DNA of 64,000 nt from Strobilurus pachycystidiatus (taxonomy: Eukaryota > Basidiomycota > Agaricomycetes > Agaricales > Physalacriaceae): positions 1,240,001 to 1,304,000 of the forward strand of contig JAHLMK010000012.1 in NCBI GenBank assembly GCA_019915135.1. Reading direction: 5' to 3'. Every line of letters begins with the position of its first letter. The first letter of the stretch is position 1. Shown in pieces: positions 10,966-24,400 of the stretch. Made by a program: the position numbers and the translations under genes. Below the pieces are notes generated by a model, which was given only the letters and a program-made list of their open reading frames with translations, searched no databases and was not told the origin of the DNA.

Positions 10966-12758
10966 CATCCCGTTTTTGAATTTTGTCCTAGTTTATAAGG
11001 TTCTACATTCAGGTTTGTAAATGACACGAACTCAAACATCGTCCATTCCCCGCACGCGCAGAGCCATTGAAGGTGATGCGTTTCCGACCGACCGCCGGTG
11101 GTCTAGCAAACAGTCCGCGGGGCCCTCTTCTTGGCTGCGTCTCGATTTGGTCTATTGGTTTCCGAGGTTTACGAGCGGCCGCTCAAACGCACACAGTGCA
11201 AACAGGTGTCTGGGGTTGCCTAAGCCTTTTTCGTGTATGGCAGCGACCATACAATGACCTACAGCGCTCATACTCAGGCCATCCCGCGGATCAGTGGGCT
11301 TTTCATTTATGCTGGCGCGTATCCTGACTCCTTACATCCACAGAAACTTGTTCGCTCGCGTATCAGCTCACAAGTAGTACGTGTTGTGCCGTCAATAGAT
11401 TCGGACTTCATTTCACACTCCACTAGTGCTCGAAATACTACAATGTTCTGCCACATGTTCTGCGCGGTTCATTCAGTTACAAGAAACTCACAATGTCCGA
11501 AACCTCCATCACTTCATGGGGTCTTCTTGATCGACAGCTGCTTACATCTTAAGCCAACAGGCAAAGAATGGGCGCGAATGGTCTGGGACGAGTTATAGAG
11601 CAATGGACTTCAATGTGCCTTCAAAACCTGTCCAGCCTTATCAGCCTTCTCAAATGATACGCGACGCCACTGATCACGGTGTGCGCACCACTTGACTAAG
11701 GTAAATACATCACTGCCGAGCCCCGTCGAGGCATTTTCACTTAGTGCACTTAAGCCTCGGGAGTCGGAACAGTGTTATCTCTTCAAACTAGCTCCGGACG
11801 CAGTACGTATCCTTTCTAATCTCCAACCGCAAACGACCATCGAGATTTCCTTTTACTGACCCACACCAGGACTCTGGTCCAGAGTCACATTCTTCATGAG
11901 ATTGTACTGGATGTGCGGATATTTTTGGGCTGCCTGCCTAGCTGGCTCCGGATCCGATGACGTGAAGCAGACTCAATAGCCCTAGTAACAAAAATCATGG
12001 CCTCGGTAAGCCATAGGTACGCGATCGCTCTGTACCTATCTGCGAAGGTCAGTTGGTATGCGATGGGGATTTACCCTTCAGTGATATTCATGCGACGGCG
12101 ATCAATACATGTTCGACTTTCTTGAATGAATGCAAACGGTGCCAATACACAGACATATTCCGGCTCTTGACTTATCGCTCTGCAATTCACTCGGTGGAGA
12201 CATCGATGATTGTTCGTGTTCGCAATTCCACATGTTACAACCTGTGGCAGACTGTCAACTGGATCTTCAGAACCACCAATTCTATCCCTGACTGCTTAAG
12301 AGCTCATAGAAACTGTTAGAATTGAGGAACACGCCCTGTCACCTGACGCTGCAAATCGCCAGTGACAAAGGACCAGGACAACTTCAAGCTGGAGACGAGT
12401 ATTCAGATACTTGTGTCGCGTCATCACTGGTCCAACGAACTGAACTGAGTATCGATGGTTGGATACAGTCTTGCCCAAACTACTACAGTAGAGCTGATAA
12501 TCTAGGGACGTGTATATATCAAGGTAAGTACATTCGTCAAGCGAACGAGCACTACATTACAATATTATCGATTGTACAGAAGACCAGGAGATACACACTG
12601 CTTGCGGTCGGGTCACGTCTCGTTGTGGTGGCGCGTGTACGGTAAATGTCCATGAACGATAGATCAGAGGGCAGAAGGCACAAGGAGTCCGTGACGCGAG
12701 TGAATAATAGTGGGATATTGAGTGATGGCGGATCGGGGAAAACCATGCGAGGACAACT
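10966..12758. other. Gene-poor tract, no gene supported
   Basis: About 1.8 kb lies between two genes that converge. Open frames (longest 11233-11598, plus strand, ending LKPTGKEWARMVWDEL) lack recognisable domains and matching splice structure. It could include a decayed gene, but I cannot support one. Confidence 0.5.
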
Positions 12759-14987
12759 CTACATCCTCATCGGGCTCCCAGGATCTGTGACCGGGTCGAA
12801 TGCTGACATGGGTGCGGCAGCAAGAGGACTCTTGGCACCGACACCGCCACGATTATGCCGACGTCCCAACAACGTAGCGCCGTCTAGATCAAGTTCAAAC
12901 CCTTTAGCACGACGCGACTTGGTGGCAGGTGCAGGTGTAGATGGCGCAGCCTTCTTCGCCTGAGATGCAGCAGGTGCCACGATAGTCCTCCCAGGCTCTG
13001 GTACGTCTCCATCCTCATCGTCCTCGTCGTCTTCATTGAGACCGGACAAAAAGCCGCGAGCGCCGGCGCCTCCGCGGCCATTGTACTTCCGACGACGAGC
13101 GCCCTCCTCCTCCATACGATGTACAGCATATGTAACATCGAAGGCTTCTTTGAGGATGGCCAGGCCTGGACTACGCCCTTCAACTCGACCACCGCGGGCA
13201 GCGGAAAGTAACGGCGAATCTAGAGGAGCAGACAGAGGGGGATTGTTGTATATGAAAGGGGTAGGGGGAGGTGCGGGTGCGGGTGCGGCAGTACACCATG
13301 GGTGAGCAAGGAACTCATCTATGGTATAACGCTGAGCGGGATCGACGCAAAGTAGGTGTTGTATCAAGTCCTTAGCTGAAGACGGTGGAGTTGATGAATC
13401 AGCCGGCGGCACAAGAAGGAAACGACGGGCACTGACCACTGCCACTGATGTCATCCCACCAAGGACTCAAGAAGGTGTAATACCCTCTTGCCACCTTCTC
13501 CGTAAGAACGTTGATGCTCTCGTCATAGAAGGGCGGGAATCCGCATAGCAGCGTGTACAATACGCAACCTAGGGCCCACATGTCGACGCTCTTGCTGTAA
13601 CGTTCGTCCTTGACTATTTCCGGCGCGGTGTAGCCAACAGTCCCGCATGGAGTCATCGTCTCCTCGTTCCAAACAACTTTGCTAAGCCCGAAATCAGCGA
13701 TTTTCACTCGGCCAATGCCTCCACCTCCGACGCCAGGTATGAACTCGCCCTCGTCCTCTTTCTCCTCATCGTAAGGCCGTTGGACGGGTTGCTTGGAAGG
13801 TATAATGGGAATGCGGCTGAATAGCAGGTTCTCCGGTTTGATATCGCGATGAACAACCCCGCGTTCTTCATGTAGATAGCGGATGCCGTTTGCAACCTGC
13901 AGAATTACGTGCCGAGAAAGGTTTTCAGAGAAATAGGTGAGCTTGACGATTTGGTGGAATAACTCTCCGCCCTCCAACACTAATGACAAGGTTTAGTTGA
14001 GAGGCAAACTACGATAAGATGTCACGCACATTCGAGGACAAGGAAGTAATGTTCTATAGATTCGGAGAAAGACACGAGTTTCACTATCGATGGATGGTGA
14101 CTGCCGCGCATGATTTGAACCTCTGAAAAATATGTAAGAGCGCAGTCCGTATACGTTAACACACATCGTACCTTTGAGTATATTGGCACGCTGAATAAGG
14201 CACAGGTCAGAACAATATCACGGAACACAATATTTGAGGAGGAAGTAGAGGAACCGACGGCACCTCTGTAACGCGCGGCTTTTTCTTGAACTTCGGGTTG
14301 AGGTGCTTATCAGCATCCTATTAGATGAAAGCAAAACCAACGCGCCCAATCAGTACTGAATCGGGAAAAAGAAGAGGAGATGTAGATGTTGAAGGGGAAA
14401 TGTTGACTAACCTGTTGTGCGTTCAGCTCGAACTTGCGGACCACCTTAACTGCAACAAGGTGAGTAACCAATGGGGTTTAAAAGGAGATGGTATGTACCA
14501 GCGACGTTCTTGTTGGTTGTTAGGTCGAGGGCACTGTATACGTTGGAAAAGGCCCCACTGCGCGATTCGAGATCAGGAGGGACGAGAATGACCTGAATGT
14601 AATACGCACTCTCCCATCTTCTCAGTGAGCTTGAAGTTCTCAAGACCCTTGAGCGTTGGCATCAGGCCCTGAGCCTCTCTTTCCTGCTGTACGATTTGCT
14701 CTGCGGCTTCGCGGTTGACGGCCTGGTCTTTCTTGGCGGCGAGGTCTTTCTGAGGCTGTTTCTCGGGCTGCGGGGCCTGCTGTTGGGTGGTCTGTGGGGA
14801 GCTTGGAGCTGACGAAGCATCGGCCTTTGGCGAGGCATGTTGCTGCTGTTGTTGATTGTGGTTGTGATGCTTTCCGTGGCGGATAAGGTCTATGAAGGAG
14901 TTTAGCACGGGAAAGGACATGATGGTGGTGAGAGAGAAAGAGTGAGTTACTTTTGAAAGCGTCGACGACGCCCGTGGATGAAGGCAT
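12759..14987 (-). CDS. RCK/Srk1-type MAPK-activated protein kinase (CAMK group)
   Basis: This multi-exon gene starts MPSSTGVVDAFK and joins to LIRHGKHHNHN. A Gln/Pro-rich linker precedes the kinase domain. The Gly-loop region is split (LENFKLTEKMG then AFSNVYSALD), with catalytic Lys in NVAVKVVRKFELNAQQ and the helix-C segment in ILKEVQIMRGSHHPSIVKL. The catalytic loop is HRDIKPENLLF, the metal-binding motif ADFGLSKV, and the activation segment TPCGTVGYTAPEIV. After FLAHPWCTA the tail has EAFDVTYAVHRMEEE and acidic and basic stretches, as in fungal Rck2/Srk1/Cmk2 kinases. In yeasts these act downstream of the Hog1/Sty1 stress MAPK on translation and cell-cycle targets. An alternative start (ATG near 14920, MSFPVLNSFIDLIRHGK) reads into the same frame. 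Confidence 0.9.
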
Positions 14988-17900
14988 TGTGGATGTTCGG
15001 AGCGAAAAGACGGAGCAGTGTTTACCGTCACCGCACCACTTCCAGTGACGTCAGCATCTGTCATCTGGCTTGATCAAAATAGTAAATACACCGGATTCGA
15101 ACAACTCGCGCCACCGCGATCACAGGCTCAGGAACCCACTGTACGCAGTTCCCTCTCAAGGATTCAGTTCAATTTAGTCTTCAAGCTTGCACCCGTTCAT
15201 TCCATCAATGTCCTGTGCAACTCTCATGGCAACGAGTTTCAGATCAGGTTGCTACTGTACCATACCAATAACTCCCCAGGTGATATACACTCGACGTCGC
15301 GACTGTGTCTGACAGTAGTCACAGCTGCTTATTGCTAATCACTTCCGCATGGTCGACTTTGGGACTGGCTATCACCCAAGTCAAGCGACAAGTGCGACAG
15401 TCAGTCAGTCTGAAGGTCTGTGAGAAGTATCATGGCTCATCCAGCCACGGGTGCGATATCACTCCCTCCCGTAAAGTCTGGGAGAAGGACACACTGTGAT
15501 AAACGCACTCGAGGACCTTCTCATATGATTGCGAGATACGGGGTAACGTATAATGTAACCTTCTGTATTCGTGATGGTCAACCACAATCATCTACAGTGT
15601 GGAGCAGCCAAAATCTAGAGCTTTGGCGCCGAGATTGGCTTTGCCTTGAAAAGGAAGAGAACAACCCACGGTGGCCAGAAGTCGAAGTGGTCATCAGCTA
15701 AGCATTCCGGATCAGAACGCCAATCGCGGAGGTCTTGGATTCATTGAACTTCCTCTAGTTCAAGAGGTAAAGGTGCCGCCAAAATTGATTGGCTAGACAA
15801 AGTTCTTGATTAGAGCAGGTGGGCAGACGGCTGCCGTCATTGTCTGCTAAGAGCGCTCACTTGTGAGCAAAACTTTTCTCTGCATGTGTTGGTTCATGCC
15901 GAACGCCGCCGCGAGGTCCTGGAAAAGTACTTATGTCTATTGAACGTCAGGTCTTGGCTAGTAGACGTAAGTTCTCGATACGTATATCCCAAGTGAGGTT
16001 GTGGGTACATTGCGAATGCGAAGTTCGAACCTGTAATGAAATCACAAGCTGAAGACGGCACTGTCCCGCATGTGTACACGACAGTCCCGGCCCTTCCGCA
16101 TGGATCAAGATCAGTCCCCCCGAAATACTGACCATTGGTCCGATGTCCGCAGACAAACACGCTGTATCTGCGCCCTATTCCAGAAAAGCTGTATGTGCGT
16201 GGACAAAGACGCCAACGAAATTCGCCTGGATCTCGATCATCCTCCGATTACTGTATCTAGAGAACTCCGGAGTGACTTACAAGCTCAGCTCACTAGGGGT
16301 TAGCAGTGGTTGCAATCGGTACGACTCCCCGATGTCCGTCCCAATCGACTCAAGTGAAGCGGCGGATGTCCGACACCACGTTCCGAGGTGAGAATAGCTA
16401 GAGCAGGCTGTCTCTAGCATGGGGTCCCTGAGCATGTATGAAACCCAGTGCCATTCAATAATATCACTGTGACGAGAACTCAGAACTGTACACCAGAGTC
16501 ACCTGATAGTCAGCAAAGTTCAGCAGCCCTCGAAATCGTCGGACCAGCCAAAGTCAGGGATAGTCTGGCCACAGAACAGACAGGGAGGACAGAGTTCACC
16601 CAGCCCACAGGGATAATGAAAGAGGGGAATAAGACATAGGTCTCCGGCCGAGCATCAGGCTCACAGACGCTCGTAGACACTTCGCTGTCTAATATCCTTG
16701 ATGAAAACCTAGAGCAAGCTAGAGCAGCACTGGTGTCGACGAAAGCCATTGACAGCACCTAGGAAGACATTGGATATGAGGAGACATGGGGACCGCATGA
16801 TCGCCTCGTGGTTCTGACGGTATATTGCAAGCGCCTGAAGGCGGTTCGAACACATACGTTTCAGTATCAAGGCAGAGCAATCGACCGCCACACACCTAAT
16901 GTGACTCTTGGTCGTGTCAACACGTGTCCCGTGTGAGACTCTGTGGGTGCGTGCACTTACAATTAGCGCTTGTCATCCCTCTCCACCGGCGGTAAGACCC
17001 TCAGCTGATGACATTATTGACGTCGACCCACATAAGACGGTGGCATACTTACCGTCCCTCCAGGTATGATAAGCCAACCCGGCTACGAGATTGACATCAC
17101 CAGGATCTCATCAATCGACATCACCCTCCCGACTGCCAACAAACTGCCGATCTTTGAACGCCTGCACGCAAAAAAATCAGGGTAGACTCGAAAGGTGTGC
17201 GCACTCTGTATGAATCAATCCAGCTCTGAAGACATCGGTATTATCGATTTAGAGCGCAACGCTCACGAGGCGTGCGTGGCGGTCTAACGCAAAGTGGAAA
17301 ACAAAATGGCGCTCCCAATCGACGCGTTGACGGCCCTGCCTTTTATTGCCGGACCTACTGGCCCTGTGCAGCACAGCCACTTGGCTTCGAACGATCGCGT
17401 TCGGTGCTTCGACAGGCTTCGCCACTTCGAATCTATGTTCTTGAGGGTCATTTTAGCGATCGCGTGCGATACATCAGGATCTACATGACATTGACGTTGG
17501 CGCGCTCCCGCCACACCTGTCCGCCCTCCCCACATCTGCATTGCCCACGCCCTCTCCCCCCGAGACCGAGTTATCCGATATGGCGGACACTACCGTAATT
17601 GGATCTTCACCGAGCCCCAGAAAATTAATTTCCATAGGTAGCGTGACACTGGTGTGGCGCTACCGTATCTTATCTCCTCGCTTGCAAGAGGACTTGCCAT
17701 CGATGGCTGCGTGTTCACAAATGGATCTACGACCGCCGTGCGGAGTACTACGTGCGTGGTACTCTGTTCCGGCTTCCAAGTGCTGGAATTGTCTCCAAGC
17801 AGGCTTGCTCGGAGCCCATTGCCATTGCACTCCCAGTCAACCGTCAAGTGATAGCTTGATGTGGATGGTACGTCGTCCATACTCATGTGCCGCTATACAA

Positions 17901-20900
17901 TGCAAAGCCTTGGAACAACAGACCTTTCTGATACATCAATCACTTATCACGCCTTGACTTTGACTTAGTGGAATGTTGCATTTTTGATGGCCTAAGGCTC
18001 ATGCTTATGTGCATCGTCCAACTGGGGACTTACGGCTATGTTCTAAGTACTTAAGCGCATGCCTATGTACTCGGGATCGCATATTAACACCGGCACATCC
18101 CAGCAAGGTTTATGGAGATCTTGAGAAGGTAAGTGGCTGTACCAGATGGCTGGCCAACACCCCAGAACGGACTCTATAAACCATGTCACAAAGGTGTTTG
18201 GTTCTTCTCTACGTCTGCAGATCAGAACCCTTAGGGTTCGACGAGTCGTCGACCTTTGCCCTCAGAATGGCAGGAAGGTTAATGGGCAATAGAGCGAGAC
18301 TCTTCTCGACGTCACTCCGGGCTGCTAAGTCGACGAGCGCATTGTCCTCGCTGCTGTTTCGGCCCATTGCGCATTATCGGTACGCCACGTTGCAATACTT
18401 TGGACTGAGCGTCATTGACGTATATACACTTCTATACGACGCTGGACATCGTCATCTCTTCATGTGTCCGACATATCCAGAGCACCTACCTCTTGCCCTC
18501 TTCCATCCCCATCTGCCCACCTGGTGAACTCCGTTACCCAAATTTAGCCACTCACATCGGAACGCTTTTCCTTCTGATCGCCTTCAGGGTCCTTTAATGG
18601 GGGTATCATCGGAACGCAGCACTCTCTCACCATAACGTTAACGGGTCTTTCCGTTGTCACTGTACTAGTGGATCCGAATCAGGACCGCTTTCACGCACTA
18701 ACTGTGTGGCGACTGACATTCACCATTGAGATGGGGCATGGACAGATCAGTAATGGGGATGTATGTAAGGGCGGGTCAACTCAGGCGTGAAATTCGATGT
18801 ACTAGATCTAGTAAGTTGGGAACAAATCTTGATGCACGCACAGCAGGCATTTGGTAGTTTCGTTCCCACTGTTGCGAATCTGCTGATTCCTAAAGTGACA
18901 TGCAGCCCGCTGCCTGGAAGTATCACTTGGACAATGTCTGACAAAACTCGAAACGATACCCCAGTTCACCCGGATCATTCATCGGCATCACAGAACGCCA
19001 GTTCATATTCCTCAGTCTCGAGTACCTTCTGCTATTTGCGATAGTTGGATGTCCGCAATTTGACTCTCTGAGATGCACTCGGAGTAAACCTGCTGTCTGA
19101 ATGAATGGGTGAGTGGCCGACCCGGGACGCGTCTCCATCATGACGCGCGTGATCTTCGTCCTCGAGGCTCACATCCGACCGTTCAATGAATATCGGAGTA
19201 AAAGGTACTGCCACGTACTTGAAAATCTAGGGGTCCAGCCTGCCGGCCATATTCCGCACTGACCAGTAGTAGATTGGTACCCTACATCCGGAAGGTATTG
19301 CATTCGGAGTTCCAACCACGATCGTACATTTGTTGGAAGTTAACTGGAAAGCCGAAGATGACATTTCTGCAGAGTACGATCTAGAGGCTTTACCAGTTTC
19401 GTTATGCCCCCTATCAGAGTTCTCTTGTACGCCAGTGACAAAGTCTCGTTCACCGGAGTACGAAAAAGCAAAAGTTACGCTCAGGTCATGCTTGGAATAA
19501 GACCAGGTGCGAACCTGGGCAGCGATCCTCAGACGTCGACAAATCTGGCTGTTTCCGAGCCTCCGAACACAAAGTTCCGACGTTCCAGATTGCGAGGCGA
19601 ACATAAACTTGGGGGACTTAGGTAGTAGCCGTACTGTTGCGCGTGAACATAAAACCAGAGTATTGGCTCATCGCGTGCACCATGACTCCAGCGCTGAGAT
19701 CATAACCACGAACTTTCCGGAGGACGTGATTGGCGTGGATATCTCAGTCTGAAGAAGGATGATTTGCTGGCGTTATCACGCATCCGGCCTCATGGACATC
19801 ATGATGCATCGACAGAGGAGAGATGGATAGATGGGTGAGATGCCTAAATGTAGGTCATGCGACGCACGCTCGAAATGTGAGCCCACTGATCAATCTTACC
19901 TCTGCATTCCATGCTGTCCCATTCCTGATCCCACTGGCAGATGATGGCAAGGGCCCGTAACGGACTTAACGTTAGCGGAGGACTCCTTCCATAGCCGCTG
20001 TAGACGCGATGCAATCGTTGTACATCCTCCGAGCAAGTCTAAGCCTGAGACGCCAGACCAGCGAGCCTGAAGCGGGATGGTGAGATATTCATTATATAAG
20101 GCCAGAGTGTGCGGAACTTGCACCGGAAGAGGGTCATCCATACGCAGCAAACGAGATGGCCCACTGCCCTATCCGCCGGGAAGTCAAATTTCAAACCTGG
20201 AGATTTATCTCATCCTCGGTGCCTGGTGGCTTGCGTTCTGTGGTCGGGGGTTGCCGTATACAGTCGGAAGATACCTCGTTTTCAGGCGAAAATTCCAAGT
20301 AGTACCACAGAATTGTGCTCCCACCACCGCCGTTTTTATTATAAGCATCTCTCTATCCAGCACACGTAGTGGCGAACACCGAGTCTTGCTTCTTTGGTCC
20401 GCGTAGGCTTGATGACTTCATCACTTGAGGCTGAGTACTGGAGACCTGAGAGCTCACCGACAAGGATCGATAGCAGGTGGAGCACGCCATTGGCATGATC
20501 CTTGGAGGGCTCCGGGCGGCGAACATTTGAACCTCGCTCTGGATGATGAGCCCTGTGGGGCGAGTGGCCGTCTTTGTCGTGCGACCAATCCAAACGTCGA
20601 GAAACAACGAGTCCCTTCAGCGGGTGGCGTAAGACTATAGAGTTATCACTGATTCGCTCTGTGTAATCGTGACTCTAGATCGTGATCTGGAGAATGAAAT
20701 TCAAGATGTCGGGACACTGAGCAGCAGCGGTTATCACAGAGCATTCCTATTTTCGTCCGCTCTGTACGCGTGTCTCGGAGACCAAGTCGGAGTCCAGAAC
20801 GAGAACGAAGTGATGGTACTGAAGATACTTAGATAGAAGCGCAGACGCGACCACGTGCAGGTATTCTCCGTATCTCTGGGTTAGGTCTTATGAACTTGGG

Positions 20901-21446
20901 CATAAAGACCAATCGAGCGTCAAAGGTGTCCGATTTGCATTACCGGCGTGGGATTGATGTCAAATGTCATGAAGTGTGGCACTTCCGGCTGAGCTCAGTT
21001 CATGTGCCACAAGAGCATCGCCTTCCGAAACGGCTTTACAGTTCACGGACTTGGGTATTTCAAGCCAAATAGTCTGGCCTCCGGGTAAGTCAGTCTCGGG
21101 ATCGCTCGCAAACAAATGTTTCGCTTTTGGGTAGAAAGAGATACATTCAACTTTCTGAGACCTCTGTAACGAATAGAACGAGCGAGTGCGTATGTAGATA
21201 TCTACTTAAATAACTAAAGAGAGTATGTAACGGCACTTGACTAATAATACCAGTAAGTTAAATTGAGATGATAGTACATAACTAGACAGGGTCCGCGAGT
21301 CCATGAGGAGCTGAGGGATGGAAGAAGGGAGCCGCATTGTGAACATGGGTGACGAATGCGAGAGAACAAATACAAGGGAGGGAACGAAAAGATCGTGAAG
21401 CTCGTGAAGATGAAAGAGGAAAGACCATTGGAACAGAAGCGACGTT
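14988..21446. other. Long gene-poor tract
   Basis: About 6.4 kb shows no recognisable protein domain, tRNA or transposon ends. Open frames are short and overlap on both strands at chance density. Slightly more coding-like pieces were noted at 17284-17960 on both strands, and as a 52-codon minus-strand frame near 18220-18380 (DLAARSDVEKSLALLPINLP). Neither gives a consistent splice model. I read the tract as intergenic or decayed sequence. Its first 100 bp are the kinase promoter. Confidence 0.5.
15046..15053. promoter_or_regulatory. Perfect CRE/ATF palindrome (TGACGTCA) upstream of the RCK-type kinase
   Basis: The 8-bp palindrome bound by Atf1/CREB-type bZIP factors lies 59 bp upstream of the proposed kinase start codon. 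In fission yeast the homologous kinase gene srk1 is stress-induced through Sty1 and Atf1, so the site is where such control would be expected. Function here is inferred. Confidence 0.6.
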
Positions 21447-22506
21447 TCACCGTGCCAGTTGAACCTCGGCCATCTCCTCCCCGTCCACTTCGTTCAAGAA
21501 TGCTGCCCGTTCTTCCTCGTTCCCTGCTTCCTCAGTATCAAGCTCACCATCAACTTTTCTCCGCACCACCCACGCAAGGTACACGAAGATACCAGTACAC
21601 AGCACAAGGCCCACTATGGTCCAGACCTTGCCTACCATGTTCTCTTCCTCACCCTCTCCGTTCGTCGCATGGGAACTGAAATTGCGCAACGACGCGCCAA
21701 CGAAGGTGTGGATTACAAGTTTGACGAGACTGAGCGCTGTAACACCGGAGTAGACGCTGAGACTCATACCTTCCGCGCCGGCAAGAAGTACGTTCATAAC
21801 ATTGTATGGGTACGGCGCGACGCGGACGGCCAGGAGGAGCTTTGGGTTCCGCTCGATCGCTTTGATGGCGCGAAAGCAGGATGGGGAAGCGCGCAAGAAG
21901 CGTTGTATGTGGGGAAGGAGGCCCAGTGCGGGGGCCCGAGAAAGGGTGAAAAGAATTAGCGCGCCGGCAAGCGCCGATGTGTAGGAGATGATGAATCCAG
22001 GTATAGTGCCAAAGGTGTACCCAGAGAGGAGGATGAGGGTGGAGTATAGGGGGACGGGTGCTGCGGAAATGTTAGCTCGCCCAATCGCAGAAATAATCCC
22101 GGGCGACATACGTATTGTTGTGATGAATATCAAGCAGAAGAGAACGAGCTCGCCGTGGTTCTCCGGCTCTTTTAGCCATGTCGAGAGAGCGTCCAGTGCT
22201 GTGGGGCGTCGTGAAAAAGGCGAAGATCCTGGTACAGCGATAAGACTTACCAGCAAAGAGCTCCTCCCTGTACCACCCAATGGCGACAAGAAACATGGCC
22301 GTCGTCAGGGCGTATAGTATGACTGGAAGCCATGGGCGCCAGCCTTTAGATTCCTCACATGCGTTGTAGCCGCTACCGTATCTGTGCGAGCTGCGCGGCG
22401 GCAGTCCGAGCTCGATGTCCTCCATGCCGGATTTTTCAGTGAATGATTGCTGCGAGTTTGAGGACGCTATGGGTCCGCCCGAGTGAAACCTTGATGTGGA
22501 AGCCAT
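21447..22506 (-). CDS. TVP38: TVP38/TMEM64-family (VTT domain) membrane protein
   Basis: Three exons (22251-22506, 22112-22198, 21447-22060) encode 318 residues. The cytosolic N-terminus is followed by a membrane segment (WLPVILYALTTAMFLVAIGW). The VTT/SNARE-associated core then reads GELVLFCLIFITTIPPVPLY and STLILLSGYTFGTIPGFI, with LAGALILFTLSRAPALG and a further AVRVAPYPYNVMNVLLAG segment. A last helix (VGLVLCTGIFVYLAWVV) precedes an acidic tail. The family acts at Golgi and ER membranes and is related to TMEM41B/VMP1 lipid scramblases and bacterial DedA. The exact substrate in fungi is unsettled. The exon junction TTI-PPVPLYS restores the most conserved motif, which supports the splice model. 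Confidence 0.9.
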
Positions 22507-24400
22507 GGTCCTGCACGGCTGTTGTTGTCGAGATAGCGAGTGGGAGAAAGGCCAAGTCGAAATGGCTGCGAGTGAGGTACAGAAGGGTGACCGTCACGAG
22601 CTGTCGATCGTAATTGCGGGAGCCGGGTTACTGTAATTAGGCGCACGATGGTCGTCAACGGCGTTAATTCCGGCGTCGCGACTGACGGGCTTTCCTATGC
22701 GCTGTGCAGCTCACCGTATGTCGGGGGGGACAAGTCAAGGAAAAGTTTCGGCCCATCCGATGGCAATTTAATATTGGGCCGGTCAGGTGGAGACAGGTGG
22801 GCTGATGCGATTCGGTCATTGCACTACCCTTTCAGTGGCACTGGTTGGCGCGGGTTGATATTTTATCTCCTCGTGGATGATTTTTGATCTCCTCATGGAA
22901 GCTCGTGGACGAGGTTTTGGATTGTGCGCACTTCCAGTGTATGCTCAAACATATCATGGTCATTGATTGTGATACAACTACACCTGTGAGGTTTTTACGT
23001 GCATCTAGCCCTAGAGAGTGCCTCGCTGACTCGGAACGAGCGGTACACAGAAAACAGAAATGACACTATCCCGGGGCTATGCATACATCTGCACCCCAAG
23101 CCACCGTCACCCGCACTTCCGTCACCCGCACTTCCGACACCCTGGGTTATCGAGATCACCGCAGCTTGAAGGGCACCTACCAGGTGGAAGAGCAATCACA
23201 GACGACGAGACACGAAGATCAAAGCCAGACTTGTCTTGTCTAGTCTTGACCGTGGCGCGGGACTCAATCGCCCTCAAACTGCGCACCTACGACGACCCGG
23301 ACCCTGCGGCACTAAACACACGTTGACTTCAAACAACGGTTAACCGTGCCCGCTTGTTCACTAGTCAAGGTTCTGCGGACAGAGAAGAGATTATCAAGAG
23401 ACAGATTCGAAGTCAGAGAAGCAGCTCAGGAGCTGCAGCATGTAAGAACAGTCTTGATTCTTTGAATAGTCCGGCGCAGTTCGTTGAGTCGATCTGGATC
23501 CGCCAACAAAGCATCACCATTGCGCGCAGCACCAACATACATAGGTCAGACCATCCGCCTGAAGGCCATCAGATCACGGTAACGAGTCCATTCCGAGCAC
23601 GGAATCTCGCGTGAGCATAGTCACGAGGAATTTGTGGCACTCACACATTCAATAGAGGGAGACCACACATCATCTGAATCCGATGTGAGCAGGTGCACAC
23701 CCACACGTTCACCGTCTGAGACTCTCGAGAGCATGAGGTTAGCCTATAGGGAACCTGAGACTAGCAGTCTCCTGGGCCAATAAGCTGCCTCCTCCGAGTA
23801 GACGTTACGACCCAGAGGTAATTCAAGAGACAGGCAGACATATGGCGACGATGCAGGACATATTGCGGTAATTCATCGAGTGTGAGGACGACTGGGAGCC
23901 TCTGTATTGTAGTCCCGAGAAGCAAACAAGCCGAGACAACACGGTGATATGCATCTAAGCACTGTCAATTTAGAGGCAATCAGGAGGCAATATGGAGAAC
24001 ATGGTCACGACAGATGCTATAGCACGCGCCTGATGAAAAAATTGTGCACTAGAGTCTGATATAGTGAGGAACCTTGCTGAGACGGTAGGCCGGAAACGCA
24101 ACCTAAACTGAGCTCGAACCACAACATTTCACTCGGGCCAGACTCGGGCTGAAGAACAAGAAGAGGACGGAGGACGGCAGAAAGTCGGCTACCACCTTAG
24201 CAAGGGCAAAGGACTCATGCAAGGATGAGCTTCAACGACACCCTATGGTGGGTCCAAACAGCCCGCAAGCGCACAGGACGATGTCAGAGAAACAAGCGGT
24301 ATCCCAGGGATTACGAAGGCAAGAGGCAAGAAACGTGGGCATGTGATCGGCCCCATCAAATCCAAAAGAAATTGATCCCTCCCCTTTCTCCCGAGCAGTC
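22507..24400. other. Gene-poor tract, no gene supported
   Basis: About 1.9 kb lies between two divergent genes, so it contains both promoters. A short repeat (CGTCACCCGCACTTC twice, near 23107-23140) is visible. The open frames have no family features. Confidence 0.5.

Noticed and set aside
11233..11598. Frame ending LKPTGKEWARMVWDEL, slightly reminiscent of a glycoside hydrolase tail
   Set aside because: Only the last few residues suggest anything; no catalytic motif or upstream exon was found.
16000..16050. T-loop-like GTTCGAACCTG sequence
   Set aside because: No acceptor, D or anticodon stem could be paired around it, so it is not a tRNA.
17284..17960. Coding-like frames on both strands
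   Set aside because: The two strands are equally open, and no splice model with a start codon or known motif could be built.
23100..23145. Short CCGTCACCCGCACTTC direct repeats considered as a CRISPR-like array
   Set aside because: Units are adjacent with no spacers and only two to three copies; simple slippage explains them.
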